A DNA stretch of 64,000 bases from Rhyacophila brunnea (GCA_022495005.1 JAGYXB010000018.1:1488001-1552000), one strand, 5' to 3'. Counted from the stretch's first letter, positions 13,601-25,719 are shown. Notes: generated by a model from the sequence alone, not told the origin. A program made the numbers and translations.

Positions 13601-14240
13601 CGTATATATAATATATATAAATTTCCACTTAATTTTATCCAGGTAGGTATAGTAATATGATATGTATTTTTAAAATATGTTTTATATCTTCATACTATAT
13701 AACGTTCATATACTATTATAAAACTTTAAGTTCTCAGACTTAAAGTTTAACTTCATTATGGATTAAAGTATATGAATTTGAATTGCAAAACAAAAAATAA
13801 ATCGCTTTAGTTTGGCAGATTCTCTCATGACACTCCAATTTGTTTTAAAATTTAGACATAACTATCGTTAGTCTGTAGCCGAGAACGAAATACTTACTCA
13901 AAGGATTTGCAAAGCCTCCCTAACAAAGCGACCCTGATACATAGAGCCTCTTTTTTGAGACTTTTACGAATTAATGTTCTTTTTCGAATCGAAAAAAGAT
14001 GTATCGATAAGACGCCGCTTTGTCAATGGAGAATTAATTGACATAAATTAAGTGAGATGTTTTGTAACAACGCTTGACCTGGATTTGTATTTTTTATTGA
14101 GATGATTATATTAAATTTAATGACATAATATGACTGATCATAATGAAAATACAACTACACTATATTATATTATATACACGGGTAAAGGATCAAAATTATT
14201 TACGATATTTATAATATAGTTTCTTTTCATATCACCCCAT

Positions 14241-14722
14241 TTTTACAACGATTTTATTAGCTCGTATTCTTGTTTGTCTGGCGGTTGTTTGTCCAGTACA
14301 AATCTTGCAATCAATTTTAAACTAACTTCCCGACTAGCTAGACATTCGAAACTTTTAGAATATATCAGAACACGATGCCAATGTATCTTTTAATACTTTT
14401 AGCCATCTTTAAGCATAATTGAATTGATTTTCAGTTCATTTTTTTTGTAGAGAAAGTTATTTCAGAAAAATCGTAAAAAGTAAAAGTCTATTACTGGTTG
14501 CTAAATGGGTGGTCCTAGCAACTAAATTATTAATATATACGTGCGTTACTATGGAAATAAAAATGAAATGTCAAAATGACATTTCAGTATTCTATATTTG
14601 TTTATTTGTTTGTTTTTTATTTACTTCATATCAAGTACAAGTTTGAGCATATTGAGCATAAATAATTCAACAGAAAATTTAAAAATGTTGTATATAAAAT
14701 GTTTTTATGTTGTAATTATTAT
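14241..14722 (+). repeat. dispersed repeat family F, copy 1
   Basis: This is one of four collinear copies, all on the plus strand (also 27124, 39700 and 59243). It begins near 'ttttacaacgattttatta' and ends 'gtaattattat'. Shared blocks include 'cgtattcttgtttgtc', 'cttcccgactagctagacat', 'atatcagaacacgatgccaa' and 'cctagcaactaaattattaa'. A perfect hairpin, TGAAATGTCA and its complement with a 3-base loop, lies at 14564-14586. I see no coding capacity, no terminal inverted repeat and no target duplication. It is probably a non-autonomous element of unknown class. Confidence 0.8.
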
Positions 14723-14867
14723 AAATGTAGAGTTCTGTAAAGTTGACTAAAAATAAAATGGATCACCTACTGGATGTCATATTCATATTTACTAAACAAT
14801 GATTAAATTAATATATAAAAAGTTATTTTTGGAATTTTATATAGAAAATTTTACATTTTATATAGCC

Positions 14868-15085
14868 GGAGTCAATCCACTGTTGGATAAAGGCATCCCC
14901 TAGTTCTCTTCACTCTTCTCGGTCCCTAATTCATTGTTGCCACGAAAATCCACCGAATTTTATGAGCTCATCTATCAAGCGGGTTTTAGGGGGTGTATGT
15001 GGGCGTTTAGTGCCCCTTGGGTACTAATATATGACGAAATTCGTCTAAAGATTGTCCATTTGCCGAGCAACATGTCCGGCCTATT
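14868..15085 (-). mobile_element. decayed non-LTR retrotransposon C-terminus
   Basis: Read on the minus strand in two frames, this gives A-G-H-V-A-R-x-M-D, then Y-P-R-G-T-K-R-P, then P-K-T-R-L-I-D-E-L-I-K-F-G-G, then I-R-D-R-E-E and F-I-Q-Q-W-I-D-S-G. That is the order of motifs at the C-terminus of many insect reverse-transcriptase ORFs. In-frame stops replace tryptophan codons, and there is a frameshift near 14985. The plus-strand ORF at 14934-15164 is its antisense shadow. A related copy is at 30680-31040. Confidence 0.8.
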
Positions 15086-15169
15086 GGTATTCCATCTGTG
15101 TAGAGGTCAGACTGACCTCTTTGTATGTATTATTATATTAAATTTAAGAACATATATCACGTAGTTAAA

Positions 15170-16130
15170 AATCACCTGTTAACCACACGACCCATTTTGA
15201 AAATAATTGATAAACATATTTTATAGTGAATTATTAGAATACAATCAACAATTAAATAATCACACAAAGATATCTGTTATAGTTTGTATATTATAATGTA
15301 ATTATTATTTATTATAATATTCAAGATAATATTATTAATATAATGTCGGAAAAAAACCTACAATAAAAGCTGTATTATTAAGGCTTTCAAGGTTAAGTGA
15401 AAAGGGTTTAATTATTTAGTATAGCGTGCGTGTTTAATAACAATACGGTGGAAGTGAATGCTAAAATTCGTAAAGGGATTTTAATAAATTGGGTATGTAT
15501 TATATAAGGTCCCAAAAGTACGTGATATAAATATTGCTTTAACAAAACTGTTTATGTCCGTATATAAAAATAAATACGTAGTTGTGTGTATTTAATAGAG
15601 AAATAATTGGAAACATCTGCGGTTGTAGTTGTTATGAAACAAACAATATTTAAACTGTGTGTATGATTTGGTAATTGTATCTATAAGGTAAGGTGTGAAT
15701 TATGGATTGGAATCAAAACCCCAAGAATGTGTAATATACATATTATTTAATTATAATTGGAAAATAGTTATATTTTAATAGCGATCTTATTTGGTTGGGA
15801 AATATTTGAAAATATTAGTATGTGTAACAAATATATAGGTTAAACGTTGATTGAAATACATTTACTTAAGAAGGTATTTACTGAGTTCTTAATATTGTTG
15901 TATGTCTGCTATGGGTGGAGATAATAATATAATTATCGCAAAAAATCAGCGAAAAATAGTTTTTTGTGAAATCTGTGCATTCTTGTCCTATAAAGTCGTT
16001 CTCCAGAGTCTATTCAGTGTTAAGCCATCTTAATAATTGACGTTTTTTTAGTTGCTCTAGATTTGTCGTCATTATTTTTTGCCGGTTGAGTTTTCCCTAT
16101 CTTTGCAATGTCTGCCGTCTACCGCAAGCA
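15170..16130. other. AT-rich noncoding DNA
   Basis: No gene or repeat recognised. Confidence 0.5.
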
Positions 16131-16545
16131 TCTTATGACACGTACACACATAGGAACTGTAACAGTTTATTTTACCACGTGCACCGAAAAAATGACCGAT
16201 GGGTGTGACAAACAATATCATCAGCCGAGTTTTTAGTGCAAGGTACGAGCACTTTAACGATAGAAATAACAGGAATCACGTTGGTAATATTATATCACAC
16301 CACTCTATGATCGCGGCTTGCGGGCATCGTGAGACAAGTTTAATACATACCTACTGCGACAGCGAAAACCTTTTCCGTAAACCTTATTTGATTCGCATTC
16401 GCTGTAGGTACACACGTGCACACAACGCAAATTATGCTGCAGTGTATGCACGAAAAGCTTGATGCTTGCAGGTGTGAAATACCATTAGCCTTATTAGAAT
16501 ATGCTCTTCTCGGTACTGAAAACATGTTCGTAGGTGACAGAGCTC
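16130..16545. other. GC-richer unique block, unrecognised
   Basis: The composition is less AT-rich, and open frames occur on both strands (plus 16199-16462, 87 codons; minus 16340-16525). I recognise neither product, and the frames overlap, so at most one could be real. It could be conserved noncoding sequence. Confidence 0.2.
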
Positions 16546-16747
16546 ACGATTTATGAGTACCTCGTTAGTTTGACACCATCTTCTTGTATAAATACATTAT
16601 CTCTTTCATAAAATCTCTCTCTCAATTATATTTATTTATAACAAATGACAAGTATTATAGTTGTTACCGTGACTTTTTTCAAAGGTACCTTGAATTACTA
16701 CAGGTATTTTTGTAAACCATATTAGCATTTGTTACCGAAAAATTAGC

Positions 16748-16932
16748 GCCCGCGATGGTCAAGTGGTAACGCATCGGAGTATGAGGTCGGGTTTTCTCGG
16801 AAAAATCACGGGTCTGAAAAATTCGCGTGCTGTTTTATCAACACATGTTTAGATCCAGAGTATGCACATAATAGGTTATGTTTGTGGCTAACATAAATCA
16901 CTCACGAAACCTCTTAGTAAGGTAGTCCAGAT
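16748..16932 (+). repeat. tRNA-derived SINE-like element, diverged
   Basis: The head 'gcccgcgatggtcaagtggt' closely resembles a tRNA A-box region. Downstream come 'aataggttatgtttgtggc' and 'taacataaatcactcacg', which correspond to the body and tail of the SINE at 19833. The B-box part has been replaced by a diverged stretch. Confidence 0.6.
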
Positions 16933-16939
16933 CGATTAT

Positions 16940-18590
16940 TATAGCAAGCAATCAATAATAATTGTAAAAACAATGCCAATAATTAAATAATGCATGTAAA
17001 GGTTTTTGGGTACAATTTAATATTTTGTGTAAAATAATTATATACATTTACAAGACGAATATAATTTTGACTACATATTTTATTAAAATTAAAATATAAA
17101 TCAATATTTAAATATGTTTGTATAATTATATATTCTTGTTCACTTTATTTTAATTATTTTTTATGTATAATATTATTATCTACTAGATTGTTGGTAATTT
17201 AAAGTAGTTGTCTTATCTCAACTAATTTATATTAAAATCGACTATATACTTGCGGGACTATTCGCAAAGCCCCAAACACTTGAGAGTCTCAAAATAAAAT
17301 TAACAAAACAAAACAAAACAAGAAATTTAGTTACATATAATACTCGTATTATCCTCATGCGATACACGTGTGTACGTGGAATAATACAATATTCACTTTT
17401 CTCCGAGATAATTGGATTTTTCGGGTTGTCGTTAATTAAGAAACAATAATAATTATAGGTTGTACTGATTAAAAATAAATTTTATTTAATGTCAATAATC
17501 GGTATTATAAATTTAATAAAACTTGATAATAATAATGTATATTTTTAGGGTTGTATTTAAAAACATTTAATAGCATTACCTTTTGATGTTATTATATTTT
17601 TTTTACTCTTATATCCTAATATTAATATTTTGATAAATATTGAAAACAAAAAGAACTATTTTTTATTCAACGATTTTTTCAAGATGTAAGAGTTTAAGAT
17701 TGTAAAATTATATATAGAAATAACACTTTTATACTTACTAGTAATAAAAATATTGAGTAGTATATATTTTTGGAATACCTCAAAACAAACCTACATAATA
17801 TAAAAAGAGTGTTTGTTAATATAAGGAGCAAGAGGCAAACCCGCATCCGGATTTATAATAACTAATAACTAATGCTACATTATTAAAGTTATTCATTGAA
17901 AAAAAATACTTGTTTTATTAAAAATAATATTATGTTGTCAAAGTTTTTATATTGTTATCAGAATAGGTAGATTTTTGTAAATAATAATAAATAAATAAAT
18001 GAAAATATCGGAGTTTGCACCTTATACTTGGAAAACTCTGTTATTATGGGTTGTAGAACGTGTAGTACTGGGTCACACAATATTGAGCACAATTTTATAG
18101 TCTAGTTGAATTTCTCACACACAACGTATCGATGATCGATTAATCATTAAATATCAATATATTATGTATAGAAAATAAATATAACTAAATAAAAAAAAAA
18201 CACTGAATGTATTCAAATTGATTTGAAAAGGTTTTCCGGCATACGTGCAAGAAATGTTTAATACTTAATTACATCTTGGGCTTTAATAGAAAGAGGCGTT
18301 ATAGCTCGAACCCAAACTTTTCGTTGGTCTCACAAAACTCATTTCCTTTCACCATATTCGTGGAGCCCCTGTGAAAATAATTTTTCACAAAAGCTCCGGA
18401 ACTCAAAGTGGTGAGCGTTTTATACACGGTGTTACGAGTGTGTATTTTTCAGTTATTTCTTTGACAGCATTTTTTTGATAACTTTCAGAATATGTCGATC
18501 TTACCAAAGATCGACTTTTATCATGATAGGTTGGGATAATTGCCAATAATGATAGTAGTACAACATTGACTGAATAACATTCTCCACGAG
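16940..18590. other. AT-rich noncoding DNA
   Basis: Nothing recognised apart from A-rich microsatellite-like runs, for example (aaaac)n near 17307-17320. Confidence 0.5.
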
Positions 18591-18600
18591 TATGATGGGG

Positions 18601-18685
18601 GCTGGATTGATAATCAATTCAATTTCAATCCCAATTCAATTTCAATTCATTTAAATATCTATTTCTATTTCAATTTAAATTCAAT
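18601..18685. repeat. degenerate minisatellite
   Basis: Imperfect tandem units of the type 'attcaatttca' repeat six to seven times, directly upstream of a retrotransposon 3' end. Confidence 0.7.
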
Positions 18686-18756
18686 GTTGGGGAACACGAG
18701 GGTGAACAATGGACAACACATTCAGTGACAACGCAGATATTCAATATTTTCCTGCT

Positions 18757-19200
18757 CATTAGTATGTATCTATACGGAGTCGAGTCGTGGACCCTGAAGG
18801 CAAGAGAACGGAAGGCAATTGAGATGTGGTGTTGGCGCCGAACACATTTCCTGGATGGAGCACAGGACAAACCAGTCAATCATCCAGAGACTGAAGATAA
18901 AGGAACGGCTCTCGGCAATATGTTTGAGAAGAATTCTGCAGTTTTTTGGACATATTGTCAGGCGCGAACCGGACAACCTGGAGAAACTGGTAGTTTTGGG
19001 TAGCCTCCAGGGAAGGCAAAGCAGAGGAAGAGCGTCTGCGCGATGGAGCGACCAAGTGAAAGAGCTGACTGGGGGCACCATCCATTCTGCCCTGAGAGAA
19101 GCGGAAGACCGAGAAAGATGGAAAGTCTTGGTCGCTCAAAGGATGGCGAAACTTAAATGTGGTCACGATCTTCAGCCATGAGTGCACGCAGTAACGTCCT
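18757..19200 (+). mobile_element. RTE-like retrotransposon C-terminal fragment, frameshifted
   Basis: The plus strand reads L-Y-G-V-E-S-W-T-L-K at 18771-18800. After a frameshift near 18830 it continues at 18819-19181 with I-I-Q-R-L-K-I-K-E-R-L, F-F-G-H-I-V-R-R, G-R-A-S-A-R-W-S-D-Q-V-K-E-L-T, E-D-R-E-R-W and a terminal G-H-D-L-Q-P. These are the hallmark blocks after the reverse-transcriptase domain of insect RTE/BovB-like ORFs. A GC-rich trailer runs on to about 19265. A shorter copy in the opposite orientation lies at 46302-46519. The minus-strand frames here are antisense shadows. Confidence 0.85.
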
Positions 19201-19770
19201 GTGGGGGTAGGCCGATTGAGCGTCGCTTGGGGGTGGCAGTTACCCGAAAGGCGGAAAATCGAGGAGAATCATTAGGTTTATATAGAAATCGATACCTAAA
19301 AGGCTTAGTAATAATATAAATATCTTTCCATTAAAAATATCTGCTCACTGGTTGGAACCAAAATCTATTAATTACTATAAAAGGTTCAACAGGACTATGA
19401 TTTTTTGTCGGTTTCGCGATTTCTAGTTTACTTCCATTGTCCTTGGATGTCGCGTCCTTGGTGATCAGCAATGACATGTGGAGATTTTCGAATTACAATA
19501 ATTGAATTATAGGTAGGTGCATACTTACTCGTGAGTTTTGGAAGTTGTCAGGTGTATTTTTAAATGTATCTGAAACCGTGGACTCGCAAAATTGTCTATT
19601 GAAGCAGAGATGGCATTTAAATTAGATTTAATGGTATATATCTATGTTCGTAATGTATCGATACAACACATTTATTGGATATTGCTGTCGTGAAAGGATG
19701 ATAAAAAATATGGTATAAAAATAGGGCGGCATTCTGGCTCTGCCTAGGGGCGGCATTTTGTCTTGGGACG

Positions 19771-19796
19771 TCACTGAGTGCACGACCAAGAAGAGA
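19771..19796 (+). mobile_element. short 3'-end relic of the same retrotransposon family
   Basis: The bases at 19776-19796 match the terminal 'gagtgcacgaccaagaag' of the copy whose 3' end is at 46302 (minus strand). Only this tip is recognisable. Confidence 0.5.
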
Positions 19797-19832
19797 AGGT
19801 TAGGTTTAATAAAGTTTAGTTATGTAGGTATT

Positions 19833-20070
19833 CCCACGATAGCCGAGCTGCTTAAGCGTCGGAATATAACGCCTCGAGAATCCCAGGTTCAAATCCTGGT
19901 CTCCAAATCCAAAAGCAAATACTTTTAATATGTGTTTAAGTCAGAGGTCATGGGTCTAATAGGTTGGGCAAGTAGTGGCTAACATCCATTTCTTATGAGA
20001 ACAAATTTGTTAACACAAACCTTCACTCTGTGGAGGCCCATGGTCTTATTAGATCGGATACTGTCAAAAA
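19833..20070 (+). repeat. tRNA-derived SINE, full-length copy
   Basis: This is the best-preserved member. The head 'cccacgatagccgagctg' is followed by the B-box GGTTCAAATCC at about 19888-19898. Then come 'gggtctaataggttgggcaa', 'gtggctaacatccatttct', 'acaaaccttcactctgtgga', 'cccatggtcttattagatcg' and a short tail. The head cannot fold into a complete acceptor stem, so it is not a functional tRNA. The family would have been spread by a non-LTR reverse transcriptase, but I cannot tell which partner. Confidence 0.85.
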
Positions 20071-20079
20071 ATGTAGGTA

Positions 20080-21330
20080 ATAGTACTAAATATTTAATCT
20101 GATTGAAATCTTAACATTTTGTTTTAGTCTTGATTTAATACATCAGCAATATCTATAGTTTACTTAAACAAGTAAAAACTAGTTTTACAGGATTTGTTAA
20201 TCGCCAAAATATTATTTCCAGAGATTATGTAGCTTTTTATCCATACAGACCGGTCAAAGGAATAAACTCAAAAATATTTAGCACTCTGCCCGACTGTTCT
20301 ATTCATTATGATGAATAACGCTCGAGCATTTTGTATATATTCATATTAATGTATAATTAATGATGTCAAAAGACGATACTCGGATCACTTAAACCAAAAT
20401 TTATTTAAACTAAAAAGGTTTTATAAACCTAATTTGAAATTCAATTGCCACGTAGTTGTTATTAATAGTTACATCTAATATGTGATAAAGTTAAATTAGT
20501 AAAATTTTATTCACCTACATCAAAACTACTAACTACTAAACTTTTCAAATAAATCTGTGATACACCCTATAGTACGTAAAGTGGATGTCCCTAAAGCTCT
20601 TTAATAGACCGCAGATGTAAGTAAGGAAATTGTCGCATCCTTTAGGTCAGTGGTTATTCATCTATCTGCATTGTTTGAACTTCGCGCCAAGATAACTTGG
20701 CTTGTTCATTGAATAAATTATGTGAACTGATTACACCCATTTAGAAACATACTAAATTTCCTATACTATTACGTAATAATTATGTAAAACGGGACTAAGC
20801 AAACAGGCTGAAGGTTTTAGCAGAAGCTATCTAATAATATAGTTATTAACAATTTGATTTTTTCAACTGACAATAATGGAAATTTCTTTTAAATAATATG
20901 TAGTTTTGATAAATTTCCTATGTTATTATGTAAATAAATTAAAATAAGATTGAACTACTATTAAAAAAAAATATATATAATGTATATTTTTTTGTATTCA
21001 AATAATATGTTCGTTTTAGAATGGTTGAATTGTTAACTATAGAAAAATATATTGTTTGCGTTGTCAACATAGCATGCCTTGTTTGTAAATTAAAATGAAA
21101 ATGGCAACCTGCGGTATATTTTGCTTTATTTACTGCTATTTGCCACATTATATACGTGATTATTCATCTAAATAATATTGGCTCCTTTTTTCTTTACATT
21201 TATTTACTGCTGAGGTCACGACCAGGACAGCAGAGCCATTGTTGACAGACAATTGGGATCATTTATAGTTTTATTTGTCTTCAAATAAGGTTTTTTTTTG
21301 TGACTACCACTTTAAACTATATTTTTATTA
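20080..21330. other. AT-rich noncoding DNA
   Basis: No gene or repeat recognised. Confidence 0.5.
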
Positions 21331-21331
21331 G

Positions 21332-21772
21332 GTATGCTTATATATTGTAGTTTAAATGCTAGAAGATATCAAAATTTGGAAATATATTTTTTACGTGGTG
21401 AAAATGAGAACTCTGCCATTCTTTATAGTATTGACTTGTGTGTCCCTGATAACAATCGTAGAAATCGAGAGCATCAGTTGTTTGTTCTTCCATGGTGCAG
21501 AACTAACCTGCCATTGGTGTTGCCAATTATGAGGGTAAATCACTTTGAATGTTGATATATTCCATCTAAGTAAAGATTAGTATAAATGAGCGTTGTTTTA
21601 TAAAATCCTAAAATTGAGTTGACTTCATTCGGTGTACTTCCATGTTTTATAATTTTGTACCTATTTACTTATTACACTGTTTTTGTGATAATACATATTA
21701 TATTTCTTTCTTCTTGTGAACGTCTAAAATTTATAATTTGTAATGTTAACTGTATGTAAAAAAAAAAAAAAA
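21332..21772 (+). mobile_element. Jockey-like non-LTR retrotransposon 3' end with poly(A)
   Basis: The frame at 21334-21555 reads like the C-terminus of Jockey-type reverse-transcriptase ORFs. An R-R-Y-Q-N-L region is followed by I-D-L-C-V-P-D-N-N-R-R-N, then L-F-V-L-P-W-C-R-T-N, where families of this type have 'F.P..RTN'. One frame shift further on comes D-I-F-H-L-S-K-D and a stop near 21575, also typical of these ends. A 3' untranslated stretch ends in a 15-base A run at 21758-21772. The copy is 5'-truncated. I found no clear target duplication. Confidence 0.6.
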
Positions 21773-22019
21773 GAATTTGAATTTAAGCCAATTATTCTTG
21801 GTAATCATGTTGGCAATACAGTCAAAAATGTATTTTACGTATAACTCCGTGACCTTATACTTGACGGGCAACTCATTATGGTTAGAGGCATTTGTGTTCC
21901 TGGCCGTTATTCATGTACGTATGTATGGCCGTGTTATTCAAATCATCTTCTTCTATAAGTAGTAAATTTTAAAATTACCTAACCCAAATATGTTTCATAA
22001 ATGTCTTCTGATAGGATGA

Positions 22020-22270
22020 AAATGATGAAGCCTTCTGTGGTTTACCTGTCACAAATTGCTGAAACCAATTGCAGTTGTTCGTAAGCTCGATGTTTCTGTA
22101 CAACGATCTTCCAAACTCTTTATATATTTAGGATCCATCTTTATAGAAAAGGGTATTCTTCAACATCTTTGGTCCAGCCATATGACTTTTTATGTAAATT
22201 TACTCCGATCTCTAGCTTGGCTATCAAGATGATATCATTGGCATACCAGCGATTGGAAAAGAATGGAAAT
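22020..22270 (-). mobile_element. possible reverse-transcriptase palm fragment
   Basis: The minus strand contains W-Y-A-N-D-I-I-L-I-A-K around 22205-22240, close to the Y-A-D-D-I-I-L-I-A catalytic motif of RTE-like reverse transcriptases, with N in place of the first catalytic D. The frame stays open for about 36 codons. The rest is too decayed to assign, so this may be a coincidence. Confidence 0.35.
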
Positions 22271-22279
22271 TTCTCCACT

Positions 22280-22640
22280 TGAGTTATATTTCTTGTCGTT
22301 TTATTTTAGTATTACATTGTCAAATAAATCAGGGTAAAAGTGTAATTCTTGCCGAATAAAAATAGATATTATTTACAGTTAATTTAAATAATAACCCTAG
22401 AAAGTAGTTATCGAATTTAATTGTGAAATAAAGTATGTTTACTTGAAATAAGATACTCTTTTTATTGATATCAACAACAATTAAAAGTAAAAGGGACATT
22501 TTCTTCCAGGTTACATTTAATTTTCTCTTCTCGAACGGATCGTTTTTTGGCTTTTTCCGGGATTTACTCTTGCAAAAATTGTAGATTTCTTCTAGTATTA
22601 TAGTTACCCTACCAATCTATCTGTCATGTTTTATTATTTT
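22280..22640. other. AT-rich noncoding DNA
   Basis: Nothing recognised. A T run at 22635-22652 leads into a small perfect hairpin, AAGCCTC-AATG-GAGGCTT, at 22665-22682. Confidence 0.5.
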
Positions 22641-22764
22641 TTTTTTTTTTTTATTAAAAGCCATGAAGCCTCAATGGAGGCTTATTCAGCTGTTACATTA
22701 TATACATGTTTATAACAGATTTTTTCAATATATTACAGTAAGATAAATAATAACAATGTTTTAT

Positions 22765-23025
22765 TATTGTTGTTTAATTTAATAAAACGCATTTTTTTGT
22801 AGTACATATTCCACTTTTAATCAATAAATAAGGACAGGTTTTATCCGCCTCAGAGAAACATTTTCAACTATCTTTCCTCTGAAGCGGACGAAACCGGTCC
22901 TAATTTATTGATTAGAAGTGGAATAAGTACTACAAAAAAATGCATTTTATTAAATTAAACAACAATACAATGCAGTTCCACCATGAATAATTGACAGTTA
23001 ACGAAATAAAAGAAATTATCATTTT
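22765..23025. repeat. family J near-palindrome
   Basis: Arms at about 22765-22859 and 22872-22970 are inverted copies of each other with few mismatches. Shared blocks include 'tttaatttaataaaa' and 'ttccactt(t/c)taatcaata'. The right arm continues to 23025. Read on the minus strand it matches 40930-41095, including 'actgtcaatt(att)catggtgga'. The junction region contains CTCTGAAGCGGACGAAAC, which resembles retroelement termini that carry hammerhead-like motifs. The class is not established. Confidence 0.7.
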
Positions 23026-23118
23026 TTATTTGCCTTTTAGATGCCTTGTGTGAATTTGGATACCTTATTAACATTATATATATAAAATAAATAACTCATT
23101 GCCTAAAATATTACGATA

Positions 23119-23170
23119 AAAAATACTATCGACCGAGGGTTTAAAATAAAATTTGAATTTAAATTCTTAT
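23119..23170 (-). repeat. family C partial copy
   Basis: The bases 'aatactatcgaccgagggtt' and the following 'gaatttaaattcttattg' match the end of the family C copy at 33066-33186 in the same orientation. Confidence 0.5.
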
Positions 23171-23550
23171 TGATTTAAGTTATAATATATTATTTTATCA
23201 ATAAATATTAGAGATATATATTGTAGTACAATAAATTGCAGAGCTTACAAATCATTAAGGACTTGTTGACCTTCCCTATTGCTTTATCCGATTTGAGAGT
23301 TTACCTATGAAACTATAATTTTGTGTGTATGTTAATGATAATTGAATGCGGTTACTATATGTATTAATAGTGAGTATATATTATAAGTAGGTACGACAAG
23401 TTTTAATAAACACATTAAATATTCCAAATTTGTTTTTATTCTTGATTCATTACTTAGTAGGTTTTTTCTTTCTTTTATTGTATTAATTAATTATAAGTAA
23501 TACTTAACTATATTCGCTAGCAGTGCGCATTTACTATTGGTAACTGGTAT

Positions 23551-23620
23551 AAGTGCCTGAAGATGCCAAAAGGTCAAACCCTGGTCGCAAATAACGACTC
23601 AAATGGAATAGTAAAAAACT
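23551..23620 (+). repeat. family C repeat
   Basis: The run 'gtgcctgaagatgccaaaa', then 'tcgcaaataacgactcaaat' and 'ggaata', is shared with 33066-33186 (inverted) and 48089-48198. Termini of the form 'CTGAAGATGCC...' are common at retroelement ends in arthropods. I cannot place it further. Confidence 0.6.
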
Positions 23621-23690
23621 TAGAATAATAATTAGTATTATTATTTATGTGTAAACAATATAATATTACTTTTTCTGTTATATTTATATT

Positions 23691-23904
23691 TCGACAACGT
23701 AAGAATCAGCAAGTCATTTAACTATCGCACAATCATCGCATCTACAATCAGGATATTCTACAGATGTGAAATATTTCGATGGCTTTTGACTACCTCAGGT
23801 TTGGTCATTGAAACGCCTCGAAGTTGCAATAATGCAGTGGCTAGCAGATTTCTTAATTGAAAACTACATCAAAAATGACTCTCGAAATTTACCGAATATT
23901 AATG
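23691..23904 (+). repeat. family I repeat, copy 1
   Basis: It aligns with the reverse complement of 38745-38942 along its whole length. Shared blocks include 'acaatcatcgcat(c/t)tac', 'cattgaaacgcctcgaagtt' or a close variant, 'agcagatttct' and 'atgactctcg'. The reading frame I-E-x-P-R-S-C-N-x-A is conserved between copies and then hits a stop. It is probably a coding relic of an unidentified mobile element. Confidence 0.65.
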
Positions 23905-23909
23905 TATAC

Positions 23910-25470
23910 ATAGATAGTCATAGTTGATGGGTCACTTCAGTTACCTCAAATAAGATTCAGTCTCAGTATTATACCACAAAGTACTCAATTCCAACTAGAC
24001 TCAGACCAGCACACTCTCTCGTCACATCTCACCCTGAAGCGTTCTCTCCGTGCCTGGGACTACAGTATCATTTCCACCGAGCATCGGACCGCTAGTATCA
24101 TTTACTTTTGTACCAACAACTGTATACATTTACGCAGTAATAAGCTCTCGCTCCTCCATTCATATGAGAAACCTTCAATCCGACTTCTATATTTACACCT
24201 GTCACTTCTAAAGAGGTTTCATCCCTTTACAATAAGAATGCCCAAATATATAATGTTCTCCACAAAATAGCCTTACACTCGCTGTTTCACAGAGGTATGG
24301 ATTTTCCAATAGTATTAATTGAGTTATAGATTTATGCTTTACTGGAAGAGTAAACTTGGCATACTAACTGTTGTCTTTCATTTAACAGTAAATAAATTCA
24401 TTTGGATTTAATGATTTTTTTTCTTAATTCTTTTCTTTAGAATAAATAGTGGTTGAGTAAACTATTTACGAAGATAAGTAGAGCGATTAGATCTCGACTC
24501 GTTAGAATTTATTTATTATGTAGGCTGTTTAATTGTTTTTTATTAACAATGCTTTGGTGAAAAGCAAACAAGTCTTAAGTAATTGCTTTTGAGATATTCT
24601 CAGTAGTAAACTTACAAAGTTTTATTTTTGTAACTTTGTGGAATACACTCTACAAGTCTACAAGGTCGCTGGAAAGTTCTACATGAAGAACCGCATAATT
24701 ACATAAAAATATTTTTTATCATATTTTCAAAAATATATTATTAAACTTATAATATTCGTATACAATGATCCCAAATCCATGGCGGTGGCTAAGAAATACA
24801 GCCGTCAAATGCACGGTATAATATTATAGTTTCTTAAATCTTATTTTTTTATGTAATATTTTTAAAGCTATTGATGTTTTTTTATTGAAATAATGTTGGA
24901 TATTGTATAAATGACAGATATTCATTAGAATGTCATATTTTTATAATTTTATTATTACAATAATTATCAATCAACCGCGTGAAAATTTTCTTACAAAATA
25001 ACATTATTTGGCATCTAAACTTCACCAAACATCACTGCAAAAATGAAAAAATCACTTTCTGAGAGTAGATATTCAAATTTTTATATAATATACACAATGT
25101 ACCTATTATCGATCAAATTTTGAAGTCAATAATAATTGTATATTATAACGAAGTAATAAGGATAAAATAACAGACGATTTACGCTTTTATTTCTTTGATG
25201 TTTTGAGGCAAACTTTTGAATGTTGTTTGAAATTAGTATGTGTAGATTAGATAAAAAGCAAAATACTTAATATTCTCAAAAACATATATTTATTATGATG
25301 TTTTATTACTTCTAAGATGTTTGTTATTGAAAATAGTGTCTCAAACCCTACTATTGTTTGTAATGATGAAAACAATTTTTTTATGTTGACTGTCAATTCT
25401 TGGTAGAAGGCCATTATAATATTTTAAATTAAACATAATAACATAATGTTGTACTTATTCCATAGTTTTA
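23910..25470. other. AT-rich noncoding DNA
   Basis: Mostly featureless. A less AT-rich patch at 24000-24240 has no recognisable frame. At 25385-25455 'gactgtcaattcttggtaga' and the bases after it look like a diverged family J fragment. Confidence 0.4.
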
Positions 25471-25474
25471 TAGA

Positions 25475-25718
25475 TGCCCACTATGGCCAAGCGGTTTATA
25501 CGTAGGCTTATAATATCGTGGATCCTAGGTTCGAATATTGGGTCTGTAAAAAACATATATTGCTTTTTAATTTTTGTTTTGAGTAGGATTAATGACCTAA
25601 CAGGTTGAGCAAGTGGCCAACGTTCATTTCTCGTAAAAAGCTGTTAATACAAAATTCCACTATATGGAGACCCATAATAATATGATCTTATTAGGATCTG
25701 ACATGGTGATTTTTTTTT
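25475..25718 (+). repeat. tRNA-derived SINE, full-length copy
   Basis: The head is 'gcccactatggccaagcggt', with B-box GGTTCGAATATTGGG at about 25529. The body has 'tgacctaacaggttgagcaa', 'gtggccaacgttcatttct' and 'ccataataatatgatcttat'. The tail is 'taggatctgacatggtga' and a T run. It matches the 19833 copy block for block. Confidence 0.85.
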
Positions 25719-25719
25719 T

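Noticed and set aside
19833..19905. Possible functional tRNA gene
   Set aside because: The A and B boxes are present, but there is no paired acceptor stem, and the downstream body recurs in other copies, so it is a SINE.
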